The translations under genes were made by a program, and so were the position numbers. 37,135 nt of DNA from NCBI GenBank assembly GCA_036940085.1, contig JALLBK010000357.1, positions 1-37,135 on the forward strand. The letters run 5' to 3'. Within the stretch, counting starts at the first letter, position 1; every line of letters starts with the position of its first letter. This document shows positions 9,232 through 17,404 of the stretch, one piece after another. The notes under the pieces were generated by a model. That model searched no databases. It worked only from the letters and a program-made list of their open reading frames with translations, and had not been told where the DNA came from. The stretch is from Discostella pseudostelligera (lineage: Eukaryota > Bacillariophyta > Thalassiosirophyceae > Thalassiosirales > Thalassiosiraceae).

Positions 9232-10989
9232 ATGTTCAGTCTAGCCACGGGAATCTATCAATCATATTTTGCACCGCCCAAACTCTCCATAATCATCTTA
9301 GGGCTCGACGGTTCGGGGAAGACGGCATTGCTCGAACGGATTAAAGTTACCGAAATTACTAATGATGCTGCTACTGCTGCATCGACAACTACTCCGTACT
9401 TGCCATCCATGTATGCCAAGGGAGGTGCTGCCGTGGCGGGGGTAGATGATGGCGACAATTGTCATTACGAAACAATGAATGGAACGCAGCAGCAACGACG
9501 ACATACAAAGCACGCCCGGGCGGGCGGTAGACCAGCACGTCTACCACCACCATTGCCCCCGAAACAGGCAATGGAAAGTCGTCGAGTGGTTGAAAAATTA
9601 ACGAAAGAAGGATTTTACAATGATGGTGTTTTGGAAGAACCCACCGACGCAGCGGGTAATGGTAATATGGATGCTACTACTCGACTTGCGTTGGAACGCA
9701 TATGTCCTCCTCCACTTGTACCAATATCAGCGAAAGAAACGAAAAATCATAGTAGCTCATCGTCCGAGAATGCAAGTGACAACAACCAGAAGATGAAATT
9801 AGGCAATAAGTCAGTCAAATCAACATTGCCTCCGTTGCCTTCATCATCATCATCATCAATATCGACTTCCTCATCCACCGTAGCACAACAACATGCGAAT
9901 TCAAAAAGCACATTTATCGGTCTATTGCGATGTCCATCTCCCATTAAATATTCCAATGCTGTCATTGTCGACGACTACAATGACGAGGAGGAATTATTGG
10001 ATGAAGAGCCAATTGACGAACCACCACTCTGGGATACAGAATACCTTCGTGATTATTACATTAATTATCAAGAAGAGGAAGAGTTTGATATCAAGCAAAC
10101 TCGGGTTGGTAGTAGCAGTAGTAGTAGTAGTGGCGGCGGCGTTAGCAAGAGTGGTAGTCAAGCCAAGAAAATGTTCCCATTGGATCGAATACGGCCGACG
10201 TTGGGGCAGAATTTGGCAACGTTGGATTTGCGTGGTTGCAAGTGTTCCTTGTTTGATTTGAGTGGCGCGGTGAGTTGTTCCTTTTCAGGCAATGCTGCAT
10301 TTCGTCCAATCGGGTCAGTCCGACCTCATTCATTCACTACACACATCAACGCACACTCACAGGAGAAAATGAGACCGCTCTGGGAACGTTACTACCAAGA
10401 TGCTGATGCCATCATATATGTAGTCAATGCCGCGGAAACATCCGAACAAAAGCTACGTCAATCTCGATGTGCCTTTGAACGAATGTATGAACATGATGTC
10501 GTGCGGCGTCGTGTACGATGTGGATTACCAGTGTTGGTATTTGCCAATCAATTAGATGTGGCTTATCAAGAGTACAATGACAGTTTGGAGAGAGCGAATA
10601 ATACAAATGGAGAAGTGCAGCAGCAGCAACAACGACAACAACAAAAGGATGTTGGTCAACGGGGTATAAGCTGGAATGCCGATGAAGAGGATAATTTCAT
10701 TGGAGGGATGAAGGGGAATGCAATCAATGGTGATGCAAACGCGGGGGATCATGGGAGTGTATCAAGACGAGTTGTTGACTTGGAAGGTCTGGCGACACTC
10801 TATGGATTTCCACGGTCCGCTCTGGGAGGTGCTACCATTGGTCATAGCCGCGTTCATACTGAAGCCGATCGAGGAAATATATTCTTCTTTGGAGGTTCGG
10901 CAAAATCTGGTGAGGGAGTTCGAGCTGCAATGGAGTATTTGGTGACACATGCAAGGAATTATCATTTGACAAGCAACCCTCGGAGATGA
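9232..10989 (+). CDS. ARFRP1-like small GTPase with large insertions
   Basis: ARF/ARL-family GTPase; the N-terminus (MFSLATGIYQSYF) and overall order resemble ARFRP1, a trans-Golgi regulator of vesicle tethering and ARL1 recruitment. Exons 9232-10269 and 10363-10989, about 554 aa; the 93-nt intron is in frame without stops, so unspliced RNA would also be open (585 codons). G1 is GLDGSGKT (residues 24-31). Switch I sequence is RIRPTLGQNLATL. G3 is DLSG followed, across the splice junction, by AEKMRPLWERYYQDADAI. G4 is ANQLD instead of NKxD, and G5 is GSAKSGEG. Two changes are notable: the catalytic Gln of DxxGQ is Ala, and G4 lacks its Lys. The normal size is about 200 aa; the excess is a roughly 270-residue Ser/Asp/Glu/Pro-rich insert between G1 and switch I and about 110 residues between G4 and G5. 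No N-terminal Gly for myristoylation. Confidence 0.85.
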   Translation: MFSLATGIYQSYFAPPKLSIIILGLDGSGKTALLERIKVTEITNDAATAASTTTPYLPSMYAKGGAAVAGVDDGDNCHYETMNGTQQQRRHTKHARAGGRPARLPPPLPPKQAMESRRVVEKLTKEGFYNDGVLEEPTDAAGNGNMDATTRLALERICPPPLVPISAKETKNHSSSSSENASDNNQKMKLGNKSVKSTLPPLPSSSSSSISTSSSTVAQQHANSKSTFIGLLRCPSPIKYSNAVIVDDYNDEEELLDEEPIDEPPLWDTEYLRDYYINYQEEEEFDIKQTRVGSSSSSSSGGGVSKSGSQAKKMFPLDRIRPTLGQNLATLDLRGCKCSLFDLSGAVSCSFSGNAAFRPIGSVRPHSFTTHINAHSQEKMRPLWERYYQDADAIIYVVNAAETSEQKLRQSRCAFERMYEHDVVRRRVRCGLPVLVFANQLDVAYQEYNDSLERANNTNGEVQQQQQRQQQKDVGQRGISWNADEEDNFIGGMKGNAINGDANAGDHGSVSRRVVDLEGLATLYGFPRSALGGATIGHSRVHTEADRGNIFFFGGSAKSGEGVRAAMEYLVTHARNYHLTSNPRR

Positions 10990-11263
10990 CGTAAGATTTT
11001 GCATTGATCGAACAATCATTGGGCATTCAACAATCCTGTTCAATGTTAACGATGGCCGCAATCAATGAAGCGTACTGAGTAAGAAGTTGCTGGAGATAAA
11101 ATCAATGTAACACAATAGTTTTAGACAGTAGCAATCATAAGATCTGTTCTCCACTCCTCTCTCCAGAGCAACCGGAAGCATTGGATAGAAAATGAAATGC
11201 ATAGCCATTGGTGAAACACCCAATGGTGTTGGGGTAAGGAAGAGGGGGGTGGTGGAAAGGGGC
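10990..11263. other. Spacer between the ARFRP1-like gene and U1 snRNA
   Basis: Contains the 3' UTR of the GTPase gene and the region just downstream of the U1 snRNA 3' end. A hairpin, CCATTGG (11205-11211) with CCAATGG (11220-11226), lies about 40 bp beyond the U1 end; an overlapping alternative pairs AACACC (11215-11220) with GGTGTT (11225-11230). No gene seen. Confidence 0.5.
11205..11230 (-). terminator. Possible 3'-end hairpin downstream of U1
   Basis: Inverted repeat with 7-bp arms and an 8-nt loop, about 38-59 bp past the inferred U1 3' end. snRNA genes use a 3' processing element at about this distance in animals; the diatom element is not known to me, so this is only a positional suggestion. 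Confidence 0.2.
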
Positions 11264-11438
11264 GGCTCGAGGCGCAAGCGCCAATTGAACCAGGTCAAAA
11301 ATTATAAACAGACTTAGCGCTGAGCACTAAGTGAAGTGGGATCACGTACAGTCAGGAGTATTCCATCCGTGAACAGACCAGCTCCTCCACTTGCCCAAGC
11401 CGCAATTTGATCCGACTCAGGCTGTTTAAGGTAAGTAT
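11264..11438 (-). ncRNA. U1 spliceosomal snRNA
   Basis: On the minus strand the RNA starts ATACTTACCT, identical to the conserved U1 5' end that pairs with 5' splice sites. The rest folds like U1. The closing helix is TAAACAG (11428-11422) with CTGTTTA (11311-11305). Stem-loop I is CCTGAGTC (11421-11414) with GGCTTGGG (11401-11394), enclosing a 12-nt loop that contains GATCA, part of the U1-70K binding loop. A region bounded by GTGG and CCAC (about 11390-11333) fits stem-loop II. Stem-loop III is ACTTAGTGC/GCGCTAAGT (11332-11312) with a 3-nt loop. The Sm site is AATTTTTG (11303-11296). The terminal stem is GGTTC...GAGCC with a GGCG-CUUG-CGCC tip (11291-11264). Length is about 175 nt, close to the usual 160-165. 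The exact 3' end is uncertain. Many introns in this window have GTGAGT or GTAAGT donors that pair with this 5' end. Confidence 0.88.
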
Positions 11439-11882
11439 GCTCTAACGGTTGCGCGCGGACGACATGGGAGAGACGATGGGAATGAGTTTATGCCTGTGCC
11501 GTATCGTAGATGCACAATATGTGAGAGGTGGATGGGTGCAGACATAGGCCAAAGTTGGATCGATAATAATATAGTTCTCCTATCAAATCCAGTATACCGT
11601 GGACGGTGCGTAGTGTTACATAATGAAATTGGGGCTCCACTTGCGCTCTGCTCTATCGATTGTCGATAAGGAGCAATGGATGCCCGCATCCCTGTCTTGC
11701 TGCGATGATCAGTATCTCTGAGCAGAACCAACTCACTGTGGAGTTGTATTGCTCACTTCTAGGTCTGAATTACTTGGTTTCGCCAGTGATCATCGATGCA
11801 TCGTGTTTACCCATGCAAAATCACACAAAGATGTTAATGCACCTAAAACAACTTTATCTTATGAAGTTTCATTGTGAATTAT
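11439..11882. promoter_or_regulatory. U1 upstream region and uS10 3' flank
   Basis: The part next to 11438 should carry the U1 promoter (minus-strand upstream side); the part near 11880 is the 3' UTR of the ribosomal protein gene. No TATA box, snoRNA or tRNA was identified with confidence. Short ORFs here are not convincing. Confidence 0.35.
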
Positions 11883-12254
11883 TTAACGGTCATTGATGGT
11901 AACATCCACCTCCACACCCGGTTCAATACTGATACTAGTGATTTGCTTCACAACATCACTAGGAGCATGCAAATCAATCAACCTCTTATGAATGCGCATC
12001 TCAAGCTTATCCCAAGTGTTGGTACCCTCTCCACTGGGAGCCTTACGAGTGGTAATTGTCAAGCGTTTGGTGGGAAGACGAACAGGTCCAGAGACATTAA
12101 GCTTCTTGTCGGTGGCACCCTTCTTCAAGTCAGCGCATACCTTTTCGAGGTTCTTAACGTTGCGAGAAGTGAGGGTGATACGGATGCGGTGCACTTGGGC
12201 ACCAGCATCTTCAAGACCCGCTTCTTTCTTTCCAGGAGGCACAAAGGTAGACAT
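11883..12254 (-). CDS. RPS20: 40S ribosomal protein uS10 (S20)
   Basis: Component of the 40S subunit head near the mRNA entry region. Intact single-exon ORF of 123 aa, the usual eukaryotic S20 length. Family blocks visible are [57 protein letters not shown] and the C-terminal [19 protein letters not shown]. The N-terminal 15-20 residues are variable as in other eukaryotes. The start ATG is in a good context (CCAACCATGTCT). It lies divergent from the methyltransferase gene. Confidence 0.97.
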   Translation of the reverse strand: MSTFVPPGKKEAGLEDAGAQVHRIRITLTSRNVKNLEKVCADLKKGATDKKLNVSGPVRLPTKRLTITTRKAPSGEGTNTWDKLEMRIHKRLIDLHAPSDVVKQITSISIEPGVEVDVTINDR

Positions 12255-12890
12255 GGTTGGGTTGGTATGATAATCACTTCCGACTACGAATAGAGCATAC
12301 GAACCAGGGAGAAAGTGTTAGAAACAATTAGAATGACATTGAAAGACACACTATCTCAGTCGCCTCGAAAGAGTTGACATAACACAATCGACATCGACGA
12401 CGATCTGATTCTCGATCTCATCATCACAGCAGTGAAATCAAGAGCTCTTTTCACCAACATGAATACACAGCTACGAAACTGCTCAATCCATATCGTACTA
12501 ACTACTCGAAGACGAATAACCGCATGCAAATCCTGAATTGAGGCGCTACTAGCGACAATCCCATGGTCACGCACCTGAGGCAAAGTGAGAAGTGAGCTTG
12601 TTGTTGCCGACGATCGACGATGGCGACGGCAGTAGTGACGGGCGACGGACAGGAAAATCCAAGTAACCGGTAAAGTGTACTGTACGACGTATGAGTACGT
12701 CAGTACCAAGGCACAAGCGTATCGAATCGTCAAAGATCGCGGCAACCTGCAGCGGCAACCTAATAATCACATCGTACACCCCTCTCGAGATGACAATGAC
12801 GATTTTATTGTTGGTTTGAGTAGGAGTACATATATTATTATTATTATTGAGATGAACCAGCACTCCGAGACGCGAAGATAGCTCTCAACC
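12255..12890. promoter_or_regulatory. Divergent promoter region: uS10 (-) and methyltransferase (+)
   Basis: A 636-bp spacer between two divergent genes, expected to hold both promoters and the 5' UTRs. Visible are an interrupted inverted repeat at 12677-12706 (outer arms GTACTG and CAGTAC) and an (ATT)n microsatellite at about 12833-12848 just before the methyltransferase gene. A minus-strand ORF inside (12356-12745) shows no domain and was not accepted. Confidence 0.45.
12677..12706. repeat. Interrupted inverted repeat in a promoter region
   Basis: GTACTG at 12677-12682 is the reverse complement of CAGTAC at 12701-12706; further ACG and CGT triplets pair inside with a one-base bulge. It could bind a dimeric regulator or be chance in a GTAC-rich stretch. 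Confidence 0.25.
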
Positions 12891-13919
12891 ATGGCATCCA
12901 AATCCAAAAAGCAAGCAAGAGATTCCAATGCCCGATCGGCATCATCATCTGCTTCCCCGACATCGACGTGGAGGTTCTACCTCTTTGCATTCATACCAAT
13001 CCCACTCCTGTTCCTTGCATCACATTTCCTACGCAATACGATCTCCTCTCCACCATCGGACTACGGTACTGGATCGATGTTCGATTTAATTGCGACGAGA
13101 TATGATTTCATAAATCGCGCTTTGGCATTAAATTTGGATATGTCATGGAGGCATCGATTGGTCAAGGAGGTGGTGGGCGCAGAGGGAGAGATATTTGCAG
13201 CAGGAGGAGCATTGGTGAAGCTATTAGATTTGGCAACGGGGACAGCCGATGTTGCAATATTGCTCGGGAAGGCGGCAGATCAATACAATAAACATTTGGC
13301 AATAAATAATGCGGACAATAATGCTGACAATACCATCTTGGGATTGGATCCATCACAAAATATGCTGAATGTTGGCGTAACTAAAATTCAACAATCCAAC
13401 TTGTCGCATATCGTACGCCTACAGTTAGGAGATGCACGTAATCTTGACTCGCTGGCGAGTGACACATTCGATGCAGCCACAATGTCGTTCGGCATACGAA
13501 ATATTCCAGAAAAGGAAATGGCATTGTGCGAAATACATCGAGTGCTGAAGAAAAATAATGATTCCAAACTTGCAATTATGGAGTTCTCCGAACCAGGACC
13601 GGAGACTGGCATTATGGGATTGCTAGCTCGTTTATTCATTCGACACATAGTTCCTGCCATCGGAGCGATGTTGAGCGGTTGTCCGAAGGAGTATATGCAT
13701 TTGCAGAAATCTATCAAAGACTTTCCATCTCCACCTGAATTCGTTGCATTGATGGAAGGACTAAGATGTCCCATTAAAGTTGGCGATGAAAATGACAATG
13801 AGAAATCGGATATCGATGCGTTTGGATCGTTTCGAGTGAAGGAGGTGGTGAATTTGAACTTTGGCAGCGTACAAATTTATGTTGCTACTCCCATACTGAA
13901 GAAATATGTGACGGAATAG
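12891..13919 (+). CDS. UbiE/COQ5/MenG-family quinone C-methyltransferase with membrane anchor
   Basis: SAM-dependent methyltransferase of the UbiE family, which C-methylates benzoquinone (COQ5) or demethylnaphthoquinone (MenG) intermediates. Single exon, 342 aa. Residues 1-28 are polar and Ser/Lys-rich; 29-47 form a hydrophobic segment (FYLFAFIPIPLLFLASHFL), an N-terminal anchor or signal. The family signature MFDLIATRYDFINRALA follows at about 63-79. The SAM site is LDLATGTADVA, then GLDPSQNML, FDAATMSFGIRNIPEKEMAL and the C-terminal block EYMHLQKSIKDFPSPPEFVALM. The SAM loop reads ATGTAD rather than the usual GTGD, and the overall style resembles some bacterial UbiE proteins more than human COQ5 or plant MenG. 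No diatom plastid F motif is visible behind the hydrophobic segment, so ubiquinone versus phylloquinone cannot be decided. Confidence 0.88.
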   Translation: MASKSKKQARDSNARSASSSASPTSTWRFYLFAFIPIPLLFLASHFLRNTISSPPSDYGTGSMFDLIATRYDFINRALALNLDMSWRHRLVKEVVGAEGEIFAAGGALVKLLDLATGTADVAILLGKAADQYNKHLAINNADNNADNTILGLDPSQNMLNVGVTKIQQSNLSHIVRLQLGDARNLDSLASDTFDAATMSFGIRNIPEKEMALCEIHRVLKKNNDSKLAIMEFSEPGPETGIMGLLARLFIRHIVPAIGAMLSGCPKEYMHLQKSIKDFPSPPEFVALMEGLRCPIKVGDENDNEKSDIDAFGSFRVKEVVNLNFGSVQIYVATPILKKYVTE

Positions 13920-14217
13920 GTGTAGTAACGTCGTTCTACTTTAATGCATCTTCTTCGTCGGTGTGAATGATAAGTAATGTGATGATGATGGGAGATGAAG
14001 GTCGTCGATAGAGTGTCGAGTGTGTTGTCGCTCGAAAAGGTACAATGGCGGGAACATCAATCCCTCCTCCGTCAAAACAGGTGACGTGGAAGACTGATCT
14101 TCCCGCCAAAACCAGGTGACCCGAACCCCAACACTTCCCGCCGAAATGGAGACACTCGACACTCGCTCGATCGACGACGACGTCCGACGATGACGCGCAG
14201 CTGCTGCTAGGTTTTGG
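13920..14217. promoter_or_regulatory. Lipase promoter with three E2F-type sites
   Basis: Short spacer (298 bp) between methyltransferase and lipase genes on the same strand. It carries TTCCCGCCAAAA at 14100-14111, TTCCCGCCGAAA at 14135-14146 and an inverted TGGCGGGAA at 14046-14054, all within 101 bp and ending 72 bp before the first lipase ATG. Three close copies make this the densest E2F-like cluster of the window. Binding is inferred from the consensus only. Confidence 0.5.
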
Positions 14218-17200
14218 ATGCACTCAATTCAAGCACATGCATTCATCTCGATCGGATCACTGTCATTGTCATTGCCATTGATCAATACCCGAACGCCTTG
14301 CCATTTCCAAATCACCATGAATCCTCCCGTCGAAGAAGAAGTTTACAACTACTACACAGAAGTTCTCCTCCCTGCCCTTCTATCATCTCTTCCAATTCTG
14401 CTGACTCGACTGGCGCATGACGCCTACTCACTTCTCTGTAACTACACCACAAGTTTCATCCAATTCTTATTCCCAATCTGGTTTCGTCAATGGACTGCGG
14501 ATACTACCGACACTATTGCACGTGCAGCAAAAGATGTTGCCAGTGAGGGGGGTGAATTACTTTCTCATATTTGGTCCAATGATGCAGGTGGCAATGCTAC
14601 CCTTATTGATTACATATTGGAGAAGATGGATCGAAATAATGACGGCAAACTGTCAGCATTGGAGTGGGGTAGCAATGCCGAAGAAATGAAGAGAGAGATC
14701 GAGTTATTGATCCATCAATATTATCACGCAGTTACAGATAGATTATTGCAGAAACAACAACACACCTCTTGGTATGCCTGGCTACGAACTGCTATCAGCG
14801 CTATAATATCAGTAGATTGGTCATTGGGTGCATATCTATGGCACACATGTTCTGGTCTGATAATCGTACTGGTTGTTACCTCCATCCTCCCTGGTCGACT
14901 TCACGGATGGACTGGTAGAGCATTGCGCTTTCCTATCCTAGCCATGACGTACATGATGATATCTGTGGAACTTGCCATCTACACAATGATACGGTTCGCT
15001 ATCCGTGCTTTGGAGGGTGTGTTTGCCAGTCGGAAACACCGAGCGTGGCGCAAAGGCATGGCACAGGCCAAGACATATGAAGAGTGGTACGAAATAGCCA
15101 AACGATTAGATTGCAGTCAGGGACGAGAAGAGTGGAGGAACAATGTGGAAGATGACACTGCATATCGATACTCTTGGCCATTCATTCTGGAATTATTGTC
15201 GGATTTGAAGTCATCGAGGAAGAACAGTGACATCATGATGGCGTTAGCTGTATTGCAACAATGTACGCGGAAGAATGTAGGAGGGATAATGTCGGATGAT
15301 CTTTTTAGTTTCACCAATTGTGGAGAACCCAAGCGAGTGGTATCTGAATTTATAGATGAGGTTGAAAAGACTTTGCTGTGGGTTACTGAAGAAGTGAGAA
15401 CGAGATATCCCGCACCTACACTTATGGCTAGGGATATACTTGAGAGTAGCACTGTCGGTCAGAAAGAGAAGTTGGAGTTTGAACGACAACTCAAGTCAAA
15501 GGTGGAGGATGAACAATCAAAGGTGATTCAAAGTGTGATATCATGGGCAACGCTGGGCATTCTTGGTGGTAGCAAGCACGATGATGAAAGAACTGACAAG
15601 GGCAGAAATGGTGGGAATGCAACACCCGATTACAACGACCCTATGCCAACGAAGGCGGAAGTGCCTGATCTAAGAGATGTCACACGCAAAGAATATGTAA
15701 ACAATTTACTGATGCGTGATAAGGTCAAGACGTTTCTGAAGAGAGCACGAGCTGCTTATGGCCGCACTGCTTTCTGCCTCAGCGGTGGAGCCATGATGGG
15801 AAATTATCACTTTGGCGCAGTGAAGGCGCTAATTGAGAATGATTTATTGCCGCCCATCATATCTGGAACATCCGCTGGAGCTGTCATTGGAGCCATGATC
15901 TGCACGAGAACGAAAGAGGAACTTAAGAGAGATTTGACTCCAGAAGTGCTCTCCCCAAACATGTCAATCTTTGCCAGCTCATGGGGACAGCGTTGGGCGA
16001 GGTGGTATCGACACGGTACCATGTTTGATCAAGATGATTGGTACAGGAGAGTGAAATTCTTTACATGCGGTGATTTAACTTTCGAAGAGGCGTACAAGAA
16101 GACTGGAAGGATTTTTTGCGTCACACTTTCCGCCACAAGCAAGAAGGCCCCGCCCGTATTAATCAACTACATCACTGCGCCTACCGTCGTGATTGCATCC
16201 GCTGTCGTGGCTAGCGCAGCTGTTCCTGGATTTGTGGATGCTATGAGACTTAAAGTGAAAGATGACAATGGAGTTGTTCGTGAACAGGCCAAACGTGGCG
16301 AAGTGAGTTCATTCAAAGCTTTATCCATGACTTTTTGTGTCAGTTCTTATTGTCTAACATGCCAACTACTCTCTTCCTTGAATGGCGACTCTCAGGCATA
16401 TCGTGATGGAAGTATCGACAGCGTAAGATGACAATATGATTTTCTCGAGTTTGCAATCCCGCGTTATCTGACACTCTCTTTTGCATGTTTAGGATATCCC
16501 TACTACCGGCCTAGCAGAGATGTTGAACTGTCGGTTCTTCCTCGCTGCCCAGGCTAATCCTCACATCGTTCCATTCTTTTACAATAGCAAGGGAGATGTA
16601 GGTCGTCCTAGTCGGTGGTCCAGTGGAATAAGGGATGACTCATGGAGGGGTGGGTTTCTCCTATCGGCGCTAGAAATGTATCTTAAGAATGATATGAGGA
16701 GCAAGTTTCACTTCCTTAATGATTTGGAAGTGGCCGTCGGATTCACATCCACAATGATGACTCAGACCTATTCTGGAAGTACTACTATTGTGCCCCAAGT
16801 GTGCTTAAAGGACTACCTCTTGGTAAGTGTGGATGCACGCCGACTTTCCTAACAGCAATCCAAGTTGAGAAGAACTCAAATCGTTGCTCTATTATTTTTC
16901 TGCATTAATACAGCTGTTTGGAGATCAGTCCGTTGATGACATGAAACGGTACTTCCAAGGTGGATCCGTCGCGGCATACCAACACATTGCCATGCTGAAA
17001 CTTCATTACAAAATCGCCCACGCATTGGATGAATGTCTTGCTCGTCTCGAGTATGACGAAGCCCCAAATGATCCACCCCGTCGACGACTATCGCAATTAC
17101 ACAAGCAGAAATCATTGTTAAGCATGGCGTCGTTCCCGACCTCTGGCGAGAGTTTGCTATTCCGAAAGTTGGACGACATGAATGGTACCACTCATTCCAA

Positions 17201-17291
17201 TTCTGTTGCGTCGGATGGGTATATTATTGATGATGAGCATGAGAAGGGAGGATTCGACGGCGTGGAATGTGCATTTGGACCGAAGAAATAG
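14218..17291 (+). CDS. Patatin-like triacylglycerol lipase (SDP1/TGL type) with EF-hand
   Basis: Lipid-droplet-type TAG lipase with a Ser-Asp dyad. Exons 14218-16302, 16396-16422, 16493-16822 and 16914-17291; 939 aa, or 906 from the ATG at 14317, which has a better context. The N-terminal third has several hydrophobic helices. Residues 138-149 form a canonical EF-hand loop, DRNNDGKLSALE. A DUF3336-like region follows (WYEIAKRLD, EEWRNN), as in plant SDP1 and yeast Tgl3/4/5. Patatin core: oxyanion loop SGGAMMG (522-528), nucleophile elbow GTSAG (Ser552), and YRDGS with catalytic Asp699. That Asp lies in a 27-nt microexon encoding nine residues. Downstream AQANPHIVPF and the C-terminal GGSVAAYQHIAMLKLHYKI match the family. 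All catalytic residues are present. The EF-hand is not a usual part of SDP1 and suggests calcium control, an inference. Confidence 0.92.
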
Positions 17292-17404
17292 AGAATTAAT
17301 GTCAGTCCAACTAACTTGTTCGCGATTAATGTCTTTCATCCTTGCTGTGTGAAATCATTTTGTACAGAGTGTATCATTGCTTTGTGGTCATGTCACCGTC
17401 ATCC

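Noticed and set aside
11401..11445. Sequence reading AAG|GTAAGTATG on the plus strand, first taken for a splice donor or a spliced-leader RNA
   Set aside because: The reverse complement is the exact U1 5' end and the following 165 nt fold as U1, which explains it fully.
11700..11745. Possible C/D box snoRNA (ATGATC ... CTGA)
   Set aside because: Box C does not match RUGAUGA, the boxes are too close together, and there is no terminal stem.
12356..12745. Minus-strand ORF of 129 aa between uS10 and the methyltransferase gene
   Set aside because: No recognisable motif; composition resembles reverse-frame noise and it occupies the expected divergent promoter.
12833..12848. (ATT)n tract
   Set aside because: Simple microsatellite; no sign of function.
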